A stretch of DNA of 64,000 nt. Origin: Curtobacterium sp. GC_Cur_3. GTDB lineage: Bacteria > Actinomycetota > Actinomycetes > Actinomycetales > Microbacteriaceae. The translations under genes and the position numbers were made by a program. Numbering within the stretch: the stretch's first letter is position 1; each line of letters opens with the position of its first letter. This document shows positions 47,993 through 56,528 of the stretch, in pieces. The notes beneath the pieces were generated by a model. It was not told the DNA's origin. It searched no databases and worked only from the letters and a program-made list of their open reading frames with translations. The stretch is from contig NZ_JALNUI010000002.1 of NCBI RefSeq assembly GCF_026544205.1, positions 124,001 through 188,000 on the forward strand, in the 5' to 3' direction.

Positions 47993-48009
47993 CCAAGACT
48001 TCACCAAGA
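47993..48009. promoter_or_regulatory. candidate response-regulator direct repeat
   Basis: CCAAGA occurs at 47993-47998 and 48004-48009, an 11-bp period (CCAAGACTTCACCAAGA), in the divergent region between the COG4705 operon and the kinase gene. Winged-helix OmpR-type regulators usually bind direct repeats with 10-11 bp period. Confidence 0.4.
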
Positions 48010-48105
48010 AACGAGATCGGTCTCGGCGTGCGGCAGGATCGGTGCCGACGCACCGACGTCGGAACACCCCCGTGTCCCGGTGCCGGCGCCGTGGAGGGAG
48101 CACAG

Positions 48106-49194
48106 GTGAGGTCACCGTGGTGGTCATCGATCGCTGACGCAGCGGTCACGTGGTCGTTCCGTTCCGGACAGGAGCGTGACCCGGACCGGTTGGCGTACCG
48201 CCGGTCCGTCGTCGGCATCGCGTTCCAGGTCGCCGTCGTCTCCGCGGCGCTGGTCGCCGCGATCATCGCGCTGGTGGTCGGGTACGTCCTCTGGCAGCTC
48301 ACCCCGGGACAGCTGCACGAGGCTCCGGGGGCGAGCGACGTCCGCATCTCCCTCGACACCGTCGACCTGAGCATCGCGGTGGTCGGGGTCGGCGGATTCT
48401 CGATCGTCCTCGCCGGCATCGCCGCGTGGAGGATCGCACGCCGGGCGGTGCGTCCCATCGCCGAGGCCGCCCGTGTCCAGCGCACGTTCGTCGCCGATGC
48501 CAGCCACGAACTCCGGACGCCGCTGGCGGTGCTGCATGCTCGCGTACAACGGCTGCACATGATGACGCCGGCGGACGACCCGCGGCACGCCGTCGTGGAC
48601 GAGCTCCGAGGCGACACCCGTGTGCTGATCGACATCGTCAACGACCTCCTGGACGCTGCTGCGGGGAACAGCGGAGCGAGCGGAATGGCCGACCTCGCCG
48701 ACGCCCTGGCGACCCTGCGGCGGGACATGACCGTCCTCGCGGTGGAGCGGGAGGTGCACCTCGACGTCAGGCCGGTCGACGCGGCACTCGCCGGGGCCAC
48801 TCTGGCGGTGTCGGAGACGCAGCTGCACCGGTGCCTGGTCGCCCTGACGGACAACGCGATGGGTCACACGCGCGCCGGTGGACACGTCCGGGTGTCGACG
48901 AGCGCGAGCGGCGCCTCCGCCGTGATCCGTGTCACGGACGACGGACCCGGCATCACCGGAATCCCTCCCGCCCGCGTCTTCGACCGCTTCGCCCACGGCA
49001 CGCCGACGGGGCCGGCGGGCGCTGCCGCTCCGCGCACCGGGTACGGCATCGGGCTCGCGCTGGTGCGCGACGTCGCCGTCCGCGCCGGCGGCGACGTCGC
49101 CGTGGAACGCACGGGTGCGGAGGGCACCGTGTTCGCGCTCCGGCTGCCGGTGCGACCCGGCGGACCATCCGACGACCGGGAGGGCCGCCCGTGA
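48106..49194 (+). CDS. sensor histidine kinase (HisKA type)
   Basis: The 362-residue kinase has two membrane segments (about 38-62 and 85-115) around a short outside loop, the phospho-acceptor helix ADASHELRTPLAVL with His134, and an HATPase domain (N box ALTDNAMGHTR, DDGPGI, GYGIGLALVRDV). GTG 48106 has GGAG upstream. It is transcribed with the OmpR-type regulator, which overlaps it (GTGA), and divergently from the COG4705-DedA operon. Confidence 0.9.
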   Translation: MRSPWWSSIADAAVTWSFRSGQERDPDRLAYRRSVVGIAFQVAVVSAALVAAIIALVVGYVLWQLTPGQLHEAPGASDVRISLDTVDLSIAVVGVGGFSIVLAGIAAWRIARRAVRPIAEAARVQRTFVADASHELRTPLAVLHARVQRLHMMTPADDPRHAVVDELRGDTRVLIDIVNDLLDAAAGNSGASGMADLADALATLRRDMTVLAVEREVHLDVRPVDAALAGATLAVSETQLHRCLVALTDNAMGHTRAGGHVRVSTSASGASAVIRVTDDGPGITGIPPARVFDRFAHGTPTGPAGAAAPRTGYGIGLALVRDVAVRAGGDVAVERTGAEGTVFALRLPVRPGGPSDDREGRP

Positions 49195-49850
49195 CGCTCC
49201 GACTCCTGCTCGTCGAGGACGACCCACGACTCGGCCCCCTGGTCGCCGAGGTCCTGGGTGACGAATGGGAGGTGACACTCCGCGCCGACGGGGAGAGCGC
49301 ACTGGAGGTCGCCGCCCAGCAGTACTTCGACGTGATGGTCGTCGACCGCCGGCTGCCCGGCATCGACGGCACCGAGGTGATCGCCACCCTGCGGGAGCGC
49401 CGCATCAGCACGCCGGTGCTCATGCTGACGGCGCTCGGGGCGGTCAGGGACCGGGTGTCGGGCCTCGACGCCGGCGCGAACGACTACCTCGTGAAGCCGT
49501 TCGACTTCGACGAGCTCACCGCACGACTCCGAGCGCTGACGCGGGACTACTCCGGCACGGGGGCCACGATCGAGATCGGCGGATGGGCCTTCCACCCCGA
49601 CGACCACAGCATCACGTCCCCGTACACGGGCAGGGTGATGCTGACGGAGAAGGAGACCGCGATGCTCCGCCTGCTCGCGAGTGCACCAGCGCGCGCCTTC
49701 ACCCGCCAGCACCTGCTCTCCGCGGTCTTCGAGCACGGCGAGCAGGTCGGCACCGTCGACACCTACGTGCACTACATCCGGCGCAAGACCGACCGCGACC
49801 TGATCACCACCATCCGCGGCGTCGGCTACCGACTCGGCACCCCGGCCTGA
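49191..49850 (+). CDS. OmpR/PhoB-type response regulator
   Basis: The 219-residue regulator has a receiver (residues 3-115) with Asp10/Asp11, phospho-acceptor Asp52 in VVDRRLPG and LVKPFDFDEL, and a Trans_reg_C winged helix (MLTEKETAMLRLLASAPARA; TVDTYVHYIRRKTDRD). GTG 49191 overlaps the kinase stop with GGGAGG upstream. It probably controls itself and the divergent COG4705-DedA operon through the direct repeat near 48000. Confidence 0.92.
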   Translation: MTLRLLLVEDDPRLGPLVAEVLGDEWEVTLRADGESALEVAAQQYFDVMVVDRRLPGIDGTEVIATLRERRISTPVLMLTALGAVRDRVSGLDAGANDYLVKPFDFDELTARLRALTRDYSGTGATIEIGGWAFHPDDHSITSPYTGRVMLTEKETAMLRLLASAPARAFTRQHLLSAVFEHGEQVGTVDTYVHYIRRKTDRDLITTIRGVGYRLGTPA

Positions 49851-49971
49851 ACACGACCCGCTGACACCTCCCGTCCGTCGAAGTGCGGACTGGTGCGCTC
49901 CGCCGACCAGGGTCAGGATGCAACCAGTTGCACACTGCAACGACCCTGCTTCGTCCGACAGAGGAGTCGTC

Positions 49972-50703
49972 ATGAAGAAGTCCATCGCAGCCGCGTTCGC
50001 CGCGGTCGTCGTCGTCGCCGGTGGCGTGTTCGCCGCCGCCCCCGCCTCGGCCCTGACCGCCAGCCCCCAGGTCGTCGGCGGGGAGAAGGCGCCGTCCACC
50101 GCCTGGGACGTCCAGCTCCAGGCTTCCGGCGGCTCCATCCCGTCCGGGTACGTCAGCACCTGCACCGGCGAGCAGGTCTCCGCCTCGTGGGTGCTCACCG
50201 CCCGCCACTGCATCGACGGCATCGGCGCGATGAACGTCTACCACTCCAACTCCACGGTCAACCGCGGGACCCCGGTCGCGGTCGACCGGGTGAGCGCGGC
50301 CCCGACCGGGGACATCGCCCTCGTGCACCTGCGGAGCACCTACAGCCTGTCCTCGTACGCGCCGCTGGACCTGGCAGCGACCGCGAAGTCGACCGGCACG
50401 GGCACGATCCAGGGCTACGGTCTGCGGGCGAACGCCGTCCAGTCCGACGGTCTGTACCAGGCGAGCGTCTCCCTCACGGGTGCGAGCACCGACGCCTTCG
50501 GCGGTCGCGCGCAGCACGTCACGGGCGTGAGCGGCGCCTCCAACCACGGGGACTCCGGCGGGCCGCTGCTGGTCGGCGGCAAGGTCGTTGCGGTCTGCTC
50601 GACCGGCGACAGCGCTGACCCCGGCGCGAACACGTCGGCCGGCTCCAACTACGCGCTGCTCTCGCAGTCCGCGTCCTGGATCCGCTCCACGGCCGGCATC
50701 TGA
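49972..50703 (+). CDS. secreted trypsin-like serine protease
   Basis: The 243-residue protein has a Sec signal (MKKSIAAAFAAVVVVAGGVF, cut near ASA at 25-27) and a short propeptide before VVGGEKAPS, the usual activation site of trypsins. The triad is His79 (LTARHC), Asp114 (GDIALV) and Ser195 (GDSGGP). It is a small S1 protease released outside the cell, perhaps for nutrition or plant/microbe interaction. GAGGAG precedes ATG 49972. A Family A palindrome follows the stop. Confidence 0.93.
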   Translation: MKKSIAAAFAAVVVVAGGVFAAAPASALTASPQVVGGEKAPSTAWDVQLQASGGSIPSGYVSTCTGEQVSASWVLTARHCIDGIGAMNVYHSNSTVNRGTPVAVDRVSAAPTGDIALVHLRSTYSLSSYAPLDLAATAKSTGTGTIQGYGLRANAVQSDGLYQASVSLTGASTDAFGGRAQHVTGVSGASNHGDSGGPLLVGGKVVAVCSTGDSADPGANTSAGSNYALLSQSASWIRSTAGI

Positions 50704-50712
50704 ACCACCTGA

Positions 50713-50756
50713 CGGACTGGAGGCTCAGTGCCAGCCCGCGCCGAGCCTCCAGTCCG
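50713..50756. repeat. Family A palindrome (imperfect centre)
   Basis: The arms CGGACTGGAGGCTC (50713-50726) and GAGCCTCCAGTCCG (50743-50756) are perfect; the central 16 bases are degenerate. It lies 9 bases after the protease stop, upstream of a co-directional SDR gene. Confidence 0.75.
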
Positions 50757-50827
50757 CCGTTCGGTCGCCTTCTGGTCGCGACCAGCTGGCTGGACGGCCG
50801 CCCCGGCGCGCTGAGCACACTGGGTCC

Positions 50828-51715
50828 ATGAGCCAGTACGACAAGCGTGACCCGAACAGCCTCTACCCCGCCCCGCCGTTCCCGAAGCAGGAGCAGTCGC
50901 TCCCCGGAGCCGCCTGGAAGATGGACCCGAAGCCGGACCACGGCGAGGAGAGCTACGTCGGCCGCGAGCGCCTGACCGGCTACCGCGGCATCGTCACCGG
51001 TGCCGACTCGGGCATCGGCCGTGCCGCCGCGATCGCGCTGTCGCGTGAAGGCGCCGACCTGGTGCTGTCCTACCTCCCCGACGAGCAGGAGGACGCCGAG
51101 CAGGTCCGCGACCTGCTCGAGGGCGAAGGACGTCGTGCGGTGCTCGTGCCCGGGGACATCTCCGACGAGCAGTACTGCAAGGACCTCGTCCAGAAGGCCG
51201 TCGACGAGCTCGGTGGCCTCGACACCCTCGTGATGGTCGCCGGGCGCATGGAGAGCAACGAGGACATCCTCACGCTCGACACCGAGATGTTCGACTCGAC
51301 GTTCAAGACGAACATCTACTCGCTGTTCTGGCTGACGAAGGCCGCCGTGCCGCACCTCGAGCCCGGTTCGACGATCGTCACGACCGGCTCGATCCAGGCG
51401 TCGTCGCCGACGCCGGACAAGATCGACTACGCCGTCTCGAAGGGTGCCATCAAGCTCTTCACCGAGGCCGTCGCCCAGCAGCTCGCGCCGAAGGGCATCC
51501 GGGTGAACTCGGTCGCGCCCGGCCCCGTGTGGACGCCGCTGCAGCCGGGCTCCGACGACGCCGAGACGGTGTCGCAGTTCGGTGGGGACTCGCCGTTCGG
51601 TCGCCCCGGCCAGCCGGCAGAACTCGGTGCCGCGTACGTGCACCTGGTCAGCCCGGAGTCGAGCTACCAGTCGGGCTCGACCATCACGATCGCGGGCGGG
51701 ACCCCCGCCTTCTGA
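50828..51715 (+). CDS. SDR family oxidoreductase (YhdF/YghA-like)
   Basis: The 295-residue enzyme has an N-terminal extension (KRDPNSLYPAPPFPKQEQSLPG) typical of the YhdF/YghA/general stress SDR group, the cofactor motif TGADSGIGRA, NNAG replaced by MVAG, and the catalytic YAVSK. It likely reduces a sugar or aldehyde with NAD(P)H. In Bacillus relatives belong to the general stress regulon; here no regulator is adjacent. Confidence 0.9.
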   Translation: MSQYDKRDPNSLYPAPPFPKQEQSLPGAAWKMDPKPDHGEESYVGRERLTGYRGIVTGADSGIGRAAAIALSREGADLVLSYLPDEQEDAEQVRDLLEGEGRRAVLVPGDISDEQYCKDLVQKAVDELGGLDTLVMVAGRMESNEDILTLDTEMFDSTFKTNIYSLFWLTKAAVPHLEPGSTIVTTGSIQASSPTPDKIDYAVSKGAIKLFTEAVAQQLAPKGIRVNSVAPGPVWTPLQPGSDDAETVSQFGGDSPFGRPGQPAELGAAYVHLVSPESSYQSGSTITIAGGTPAF

Positions 51716-51772
51716 TCGACCACCCGTGATGCGGGGTCGACGACGACCCCACATCACGGTGACGACGACCGG

Positions 51773-52627
51773 TCACCCGGCGCGGACGCCCTCGACTCCC
51801 AGCACACCGAGGAGTGCGAGGGCGTCGGCGTCCGGTGAGCCCGTCGGTGCCGTGTAGAGCACGAGCCACTGGCCGCGGTCGACCAGGGCGAGGCTGTCGC
51901 AGTCGACCGTCACCGGGCCGACCACGGGGTGGTCGAACGTCTTGGACAGCACAGTCGTCGTCGGGACGTCGTGACGGTCCCACAGCCGCGCGAACTCCGC
52001 GTTGTCCGCCCGGAGCTCGTCGACGAGCCCGACGACGGACGGGTCCTCCGGGTACTCCGCCCGGACGGCACGCAGCTGCCGGACGACGTGCTGGCGGAAC
52101 TCGGCACCGTCGGAGATGCCGTAGGGCGGCACCGTGTCCTCGGGGTGCGACCCGGGCGGGAACGCCTGCCGGGCGAGGTTCCGCTCGGACGGGAGCCGCG
52201 CACCGAAGTCCTCCATGAGCGCGGCCGCGAGCGGGTTCCACGCGAGGACCTCGAACGTGGCGGAGAGCACGATCGCCGCCGTCTGCGGCAGGCGCTCGAC
52301 GAGGGCGATGATGCTCGGCCGGACGTCGCGGCGCACCCGTCCGTGGTGGAGCGGCGCCGTGCCCGCCAGGGTGTGCAGGTGCGCCGACTCGACGGCAGAG
52401 AGGCGGAGCGACCCGGCGATGCCGGCGAGCACCTCGGCGGACGGCCGGGGCGCGCGGCCCTGCTCGAGTCGCACGTAGTACTCGGTCGAGATGTGGGCCA
52501 GGACGGCCACCTCTTCACGCCGCAGTCCGGGCGTCCGCCGTCGCGCGCCCGTCACGAGGCCGACGTCCGACGGCTGCAACCGCTCCCGCCGCGAACGGAG
52601 GAACGCCGCCAACTCCTGCTTGTCCAT
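51773..52627 (-). CDS. XRE family regulator with MmyB-like ligand domain
   Basis: The 284-residue protein has an N-terminal helix-turn-helix (residues 5-75: LRREEVAVLAHISTEYYVRLEQGRA) and a C-terminal MmyB-like PAS-fold domain (from about 105: RPSIIALVERLPQTAAIVLS, FEVLAWNPLA). This class is numerous in actinobacteria and usually lies divergent from an SDR gene, as here (52715). It likely represses that SDR gene; in relatives a fatty acid binds the C-terminal domain. Confidence 0.9.
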   Translation of the reverse strand: MDKQELAAFLRSRRERLQPSDVGLVTGARRRTPGLRREEVAVLAHISTEYYVRLEQGRAPRPSAEVLAGIAGSLRLSAVESAHLHTLAGTAPLHHGRVRRDVRPSIIALVERLPQTAAIVLSATFEVLAWNPLAAALMEDFGARLPSERNLARQAFPPGSHPEDTVPPYGISDGAEFRQHVVRQLRAVRAEYPEDPSVVGLVDELRADNAEFARLWDRHDVPTTTVLSKTFDHPVVGPVTVDCDSLALVDRGQWLVLYTAPTGSPDADALALLGVLGVEGVRAG

Positions 52628-52663
52628 GCCAGGAGTCTGCGCCCGGTGCGCCGCTGCCGTCGT

Positions 52664-52678
52664 GGTACCGGTCGTACC
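52664..52678. promoter_or_regulatory. candidate XRE operator
   Basis: GGTAC-CGGTC-GTACC is a perfect 5-bp-arm inverted repeat in the 87-base divergent region between the XRE gene and the SDR gene. The 15-bp size fits an XRE dimer site. Confidence 0.5.
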
Positions 52679-52714
52679 TGGCTGCGCCGATCGACGCCGG
52701 GGGACGCTGACGCC

Positions 52715-53521
52715 ATGACCGAGAACAGCATCCAGTCCACTCCCGACACGTCCACGACCGCTCCGATCGGCCTGCTCACCGGCAAGGTCGTGTTCATCAC
52801 CGGCGCCAGCCGCGGCATCGGAGCCGCAGCGGCCCGGCTCTTCGCCCGGGAAGGTGCGGCCGTCGTGCTCGCCGCCCGGGACACCGCAGCGCTCGAGACC
52901 GTCGTCGACCAGGTCCGCGCGGCCGGCGGGGTCGCCGACGCCGTCCCGCTCGACCTCGCCGACCCGGAAAGCATCCGCGCTGCCGTCACGCGCGTCGACG
53001 AGCTCCACGGACGCCTCGACGGTGCGTTCAACAACGGCGCGACGATCCAGCACCCCGGGCCGCTCGACACGACGAGCGACGAGGACATCGACGCGCAGTT
53101 CGCCGTGAACTTCCGCGGGCACTGGGTCGCGATGACCGCTGAGGCTGCCCTGATGCGCCGGACGGGTGCCGGAGCCATCGTGAACACCTCGAGCATCGGC
53201 AGCCGGCGCGCGAACCCGGCACTCCCCGCGTACGGCGCCATGAAGCGGGCGCTCAACAGCATCACCGAGACCGCGGCCGTGACCTGGGCGTCCGACCGCA
53301 TCCGGGTGAACGGGATCACCCCGGGCGGCACCGCGACCGAGATGATCGACGCCTGGGAGGCGGCGACCCCGGGCATCATCGAGCAGGTCAACGCCTCGAT
53401 CCCGCTCGGACGGATGGCGGAGCCCGAGGAGGTCGCCGAGGTCGCCGCGTGGCTCCTGAGCGACCGTGCCGCGATGGTGACCGGCGCGATGATCCCCGTC
53501 GACGGCGGTGCGGGCGCCTGA
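52715..53521 (+). CDS. SDR family oxidoreductase
   Basis: The 268-residue enzyme is a classical SDR: TGASRGIGAA cofactor motif, NNGA (as NNAG variant), Ser of NTSSIGS, and YGAMK as YxxxK. It ends with VTGAMIPVDGGAGA, the typical C-terminus. It is divergent from the XRE/MmyB regulator, a very common pairing, and is its likely target. The substrate is unknown. Confidence 0.92.
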   Translation: MTENSIQSTPDTSTTAPIGLLTGKVVFITGASRGIGAAAARLFAREGAAVVLAARDTAALETVVDQVRAAGGVADAVPLDLADPESIRAAVTRVDELHGRLDGAFNNGATIQHPGPLDTTSDEDIDAQFAVNFRGHWVAMTAEAALMRRTGAGAIVNTSSIGSRRANPALPAYGAMKRALNSITETAAVTWASDRIRVNGITPGGTATEMIDAWEAATPGIIEQVNASIPLGRMAEPEEVAEVAAWLLSDRAAMVTGAMIPVDGGAGA

Positions 53522-53631
53522 CGCGTCCGGCGGTGGGCCAGCGCGCCTGACGGCCAGCGGGCTCCCGCGACGTCCGCTGGACCCTGCCCCGCTGACGATC
53601 GCGCCACTGCACGCGCATCGTGACTGCGTGA

Positions 53632-53675
53632 CGGGTTGGAGGCTCGGTACCAGCTGGCACCGGGCCTCCAGTCCG
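53632..53675. repeat. Family A palindrome
   Basis: A 44-bp imperfect palindrome centred at 53653.5 (CCAG|CTGG) with arms GGAGGCTCGGTACC and GGCACCGGGCCTCC. It lies after the SDR gene and before the second copy of the poxB end; a C9 run (53690-53698) follows. Confidence 0.75.
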
Positions 53676-53700
53676 ACCGTGGCTGGGTCCCCCCCCCGCG

Positions 53701-53786
53701 TCAGATGAACTGGCGGAAGTTCGTCGACGCCAGGTCGAGCAGCTCGTCGCCGCGTCCGTCAAGGACGGTGCGGATCACGTCGAGGG
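53701..53786 (-). pseudogene. second copy of the poxB 3' end
   Basis: The minus-strand frame ends GDELLDLASTNFRQFI, against GDELLDLASTNFRQFV in poxB (54660-54745). About 10 of 86 bases differ (roughly 88% identity). A palindrome stands just beyond both copies. Between the copies lie two genes found nowhere else in the window, so the unit looks like a cassette acquired by recombination at the poxB end. Confidence 0.85.
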
Positions 53787-53854
53787 TGGAGCTCGGCTCC
53801 CGACACCCGGGGACGGAAGGCGCCCTTCGTCCCGTGGTCTGGGATGGTCGACGT

Positions 53855-54442
53855 GTGCGTCCATCGACGGTCCTCCTCACCTGCCTCACCGCGGTCTTCG
53901 GCATCGCGACGATCGTCCTGGCGGTCCGTGTCAGTACCGCAGGCGTCGAGGAGGTCCTCCAGGTGCTCCGCCTGGGTGGGATCGTCACGGTCGGTTTCGG
54001 CGCGGCGCTCCTCATCACGGTCGTGAACCGCCGCCGACGCGATCGCCTCCGGACGGCGAGCGAAGCGCACCCGGGCACCCTCTTCGTCAACGCCCACTCC
54101 ACGGGCTCGACCGCCGCTGAGCTGGCGGCATGGAGTCCGGGCCTCCGGGTCGCGTTCCCCTGTGATCTCGGCTTCGACACGAACGGCCTGACGAGCTGGC
54201 CCACTCGTGCCGGCGAGGAGGGGACGCTGATCGCGACACGACGGGAGATCAGCGGTTTCGACGTGTTCGACGAGCCGACACCGCTCGGCAGTACCAGTCG
54301 CTGGGGGATCGCGGTCCGCCTGACGTCGAGCACCGCCGGTTCCGGCCGCGTGCACTTGTGGCTGCTCGACGGGGAGCCGTACGCGGACGAGTTCGCCATG
54401 CGGGCGACGATCGCACGCATCGAGTCAGCGCTCGGGCCGTGA
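53855..54442 (+). CDS. hypothetical membrane protein in cassette
   Basis: I do not recognise this 195-residue protein. Two membrane segments lie near the N-terminus (STVLLTCLTAVFGIATIVLA and LGGIVTVGFGAALLITVV), followed by a cytosolic domain of about 130 residues (GTLFVNAHSTGSTAAELAAW, SRWGIAVRLTSSTAGS). GTG 53855 is chosen after the GGGATGG run; the upstream frame is the translated poxB fragment. It lies between the two poxB-end copies and is coupled to the 52-residue gene that follows. Confidence 0.6.
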   Translation: MRPSTVLLTCLTAVFGIATIVLAVRVSTAGVEEVLQVLRLGGIVTVGFGAALLITVVNRRRRDRLRTASEAHPGTLFVNAHSTGSTAAELAAWSPGLRVAFPCDLGFDTNGLTSWPTRAGEEGTLIATRREISGFDVFDEPTPLGSTSRWGIAVRLTSSTAGSGRVHLWLLDGEPYADEFAMRATIARIESALGP

Positions 54443-54597
54443 GCCATGAGCTCCACCGGCTCCTCGACCTCGGCACGGAGTTCGCGCGCCCCGGCCTGGA
54501 GTCTCTCGGCATCCGCAGCGTCGAGCTCATGGACCTGAGGGCAACGAGTTCACTCTCGACGCCCGCACCCGTGTCACCTGACGGCCCGCTCGGCTGA
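54439..54597 (+). CDS. small hypothetical protein, translationally coupled
   Basis: GTG 54439 overlaps the stop of the membrane-protein gene (GTGA). The 52-residue product starts VSHELHRLLDLGTEFARPGL and ends with a Ser/Pro-rich tail. It has no membrane segment. The overlap suggests a real gene, but no family is known to me. Confidence 0.45.
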   Translation: MSHELHRLLDLGTEFARPGLESLGIRSVELMDLRATSSLSTPAPVSPDGPLG

Positions 54598-54616
54598 CCG
54601 GTTGCACCGTCAGGCG

Positions 54617-54656
54617 GACGGGAGGCTCGGTACCAGCGCGCGCCGGGCCTCCCGTC
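54617..54656. repeat. Family A palindrome
   Basis: Arms GACGGGAGGCTCGG (54617-54630) and CCGGGCCTCCCGTC (54643-54656) with a GCGCGC centre, between the convergent cassette and poxB. The TCCCGTC end is 3 bases from the poxB stop. Confidence 0.75.
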
Positions 54657-54659
54657 GCG

Positions 54660-56384
54660 TCAGACGAACTGCCGGAAGTTGGTCGACGCCAGGTCGAGCA
54701 GCTCGTCGCCGCGGCCGCTCAGGACGGTGCGGATCGCGTAGAGCGTGAAGCCCTTCGCCTGCTCCAGCGTGACCGCCGGCGGCATCGACAGCTCCTGCCG
54801 GTTCGCCTTGACGGAGACCAGGGCCGGCCCGTCATGGGCGAGGGCGGCGGCGAGCGCATCCTCCAACTGGTCGGATTCGTCGACCCGGAAGCCCTTCAGC
54901 CCGATCGCCTCGGCCACCGCGGCGAAGTCGGGGTTCGTCAGCTCGGTACCGAAGTTCACGAAGCCGGCGGCCTTCATCTCGAGCTCGACGAAGTTCAGCG
55001 ACGAGTTGTCGAACACGACGATCTTCACCGGCAGCTTGTTCTGCATGATCGTGACGAGCTCACCGAGGAGCATCGTCAGGCCACCGTCGCCCGCCATCGC
55101 GATCACCTGCCGGTCGGGGAACGCGGTCTGCGCGCCGATCGCCTGCGGCATCGCGTTCGCCATCGATCCGTGCCAGAACGACCCGATCAGCCGCCGCTTG
55201 CCGTTCATCGTGAGGTAGCGCGACGCCCAGACGACGGGGGAGCCGACGTCCGGGATGAACACGGCGTCGTCGGCGGCGAGCTGGTCGAGGACCCTGGCGA
55301 CGTACTGCGGGTGCAGGGGCTTGTGCTTCCCGGCGGGCACGGCCAGGTCGTCCAGCTTCTCCCGGGTCTTCCGGTGGTGCTTGCGGGCGTCCTCCAGGTG
55401 GTGCGCCGGCTTCGACGCGGTCAGCAGGGGCAGGAGTCCGAGAGCGGTGTCCTTCACGGTGCCGACCAGGCCGATGTCGACCGGGTGCCGCTTGCCGAGC
55501 TGTTCGCCGCGGATGTCGACCTGCACGTGCTTCGCCTTCGCGGGGAAGAACTGGGGGTAGGGGAAGTCGGTGCCGAGCATGAGGACGACGTCGGCGTCCT
55601 CCATCGCGCGGTAGCCCGACGCGAACCCGAGCAGCCCGGTCATCCCGACGTCGTACGGGTTGTCCCACTCGATGTGCTCCTTGCCGCGCATCGCGTGCAC
55701 GATCGGGGCCTGCAGGCGTTCCGCGAGGGCGACGACCTCGTCGTGCGCGCCCGCGACACCGGCACCCGCGAGGATCGTGATCCTGTCGGCGCCGTTCAGC
55801 AGGTCGGCCGTGCGCTGGAGCTCGGCGTCGGAGGGGATGATGCGCGGCTCTGCGCGGTCGATCCGGACCGCACGGGCGTCCTTCGCCTCGGCGAGCAGGA
55901 CGTCGCCGGGGATGACGAGCACGGCCACGCCACGCTTCTCGACGGCCTCGCGGATCGCGATCTCGAGCAGGCGGGGCATCTGGACCGGGTCGGCGACGTA
56001 CTCGACGTAGACGGAGCACTCGCGGAAGAGCTCCTGCGGGTGGGTCTCCTGGAAGTACCCGGTGCCGATCTCCGCCGTGGGGATGTGCGCAGCGATCGCG
56101 AGGACGGGCACGCGGGATCGGTTCGCATCGTAGAGGCCGTTGATCAGGTGCAGGTTGCCCGGTCCGCAGCTGCCCGCGCAGACCGCGAGGTCCCCGGTCA
56201 GGTCGGCTTCGGCCGCCGCGGCGAACGCGGCCGCCTCCTCGTGGCGGACGTGCTCCCAGCTGATCGTGCCGTCCTTGCGGATGGCGTCGGTGAAGCCGTT
56301 GAGGGAGTCCCCGGGGAGACCGTAGACGCGGTGGACGTCGTTCTCGCGGAGCGTGGCGACGATGGTCTCGGCGACGGTTGGCAT
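54660..56384 (-). CDS. poxB: pyruvate dehydrogenase (quinone)/pyruvate oxidase
   Basis: The 574-residue ThDP enzyme has the N-terminal PYR domain (YGLPGDSLNGF with catalytic Glu in HEEAAAFAA), a central FAD-binding domain (ILAGAGVAGAHDEV) and a C-terminal ThDP motif (MAGDGGLTMLLGELV...NSSLNF). The end LYAIRTVLSGRGDELLDLAS is the PoxB-type C-terminal helix that binds membrane. It decarboxylates pyruvate to acetate and passes electrons to quinone or oxygen, mainly in stationary phase. AGAGGAA precedes ATG 56384. Its last about 86 bases are duplicated at 53701-53786. Confidence 0.93.
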   Translation of the reverse strand: MPTVAETIVATLRENDVHRVYGLPGDSLNGFTDAIRKDGTISWEHVRHEEAAAFAAAAEADLTGDLAVCAGSCGPGNLHLINGLYDANRSRVPVLAIAAHIPTAEIGTGYFQETHPQELFRECSVYVEYVADPVQMPRLLEIAIREAVEKRGVAVLVIPGDVLLAEAKDARAVRIDRAEPRIIPSDAELQRTADLLNGADRITILAGAGVAGAHDEVVALAERLQAPIVHAMRGKEHIEWDNPYDVGMTGLLGFASGYRAMEDADVVLMLGTDFPYPQFFPAKAKHVQVDIRGEQLGKRHPVDIGLVGTVKDTALGLLPLLTASKPAHHLEDARKHHRKTREKLDDLAVPAGKHKPLHPQYVARVLDQLAADDAVFIPDVGSPVVWASRYLTMNGKRRLIGSFWHGSMANAMPQAIGAQTAFPDRQVIAMAGDGGLTMLLGELVTIMQNKLPVKIVVFDNSSLNFVELEMKAAGFVNFGTELTNPDFAAVAEAIGLKGFRVDESDQLEDALAAALAHDGPALVSVKANRQELSMPPAVTLEQAKGFTLYAIRTVLSGRGDELLDLASTNFRQFV

Positions 56385-56427
56385 GCGGTTCCTCTCGTGG
56401 TGGACTCCTCCCGGTCTAGTCGGTGTC

Positions 56428-56481
56428 GGCGTCCTGAGTGTTCTCTGGCGTCCGGTGTCCTGGCGTCCTGTGTGTTCTCTG
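56428..56481. repeat. direct repeat upstream of poxB and PAP2 genes
   Basis: GGCGTCCTGAGTGTTCTCTG (56428-56447) and GGCGTCCTGTGTGTTCTCTG (56462-56481) differ by one base at a 34-bp period, in the divergent region of poxB and the PAP2 gene. It could be an activator site in this shared promoter region, or a tandem duplication. Confidence 0.55.
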
Positions 56482-56528
56482 ATCGGACCGAGCCGTGACT
56501 TCGCCCGTCGGGCTGGGACGATGGTCGG

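Noticed and set aside
53636-53854. Upstream start for the cassette membrane protein
   Set aside because: The upstream frame runs through a Family A palindrome and antisense to the poxB fragment, so it is not coding.
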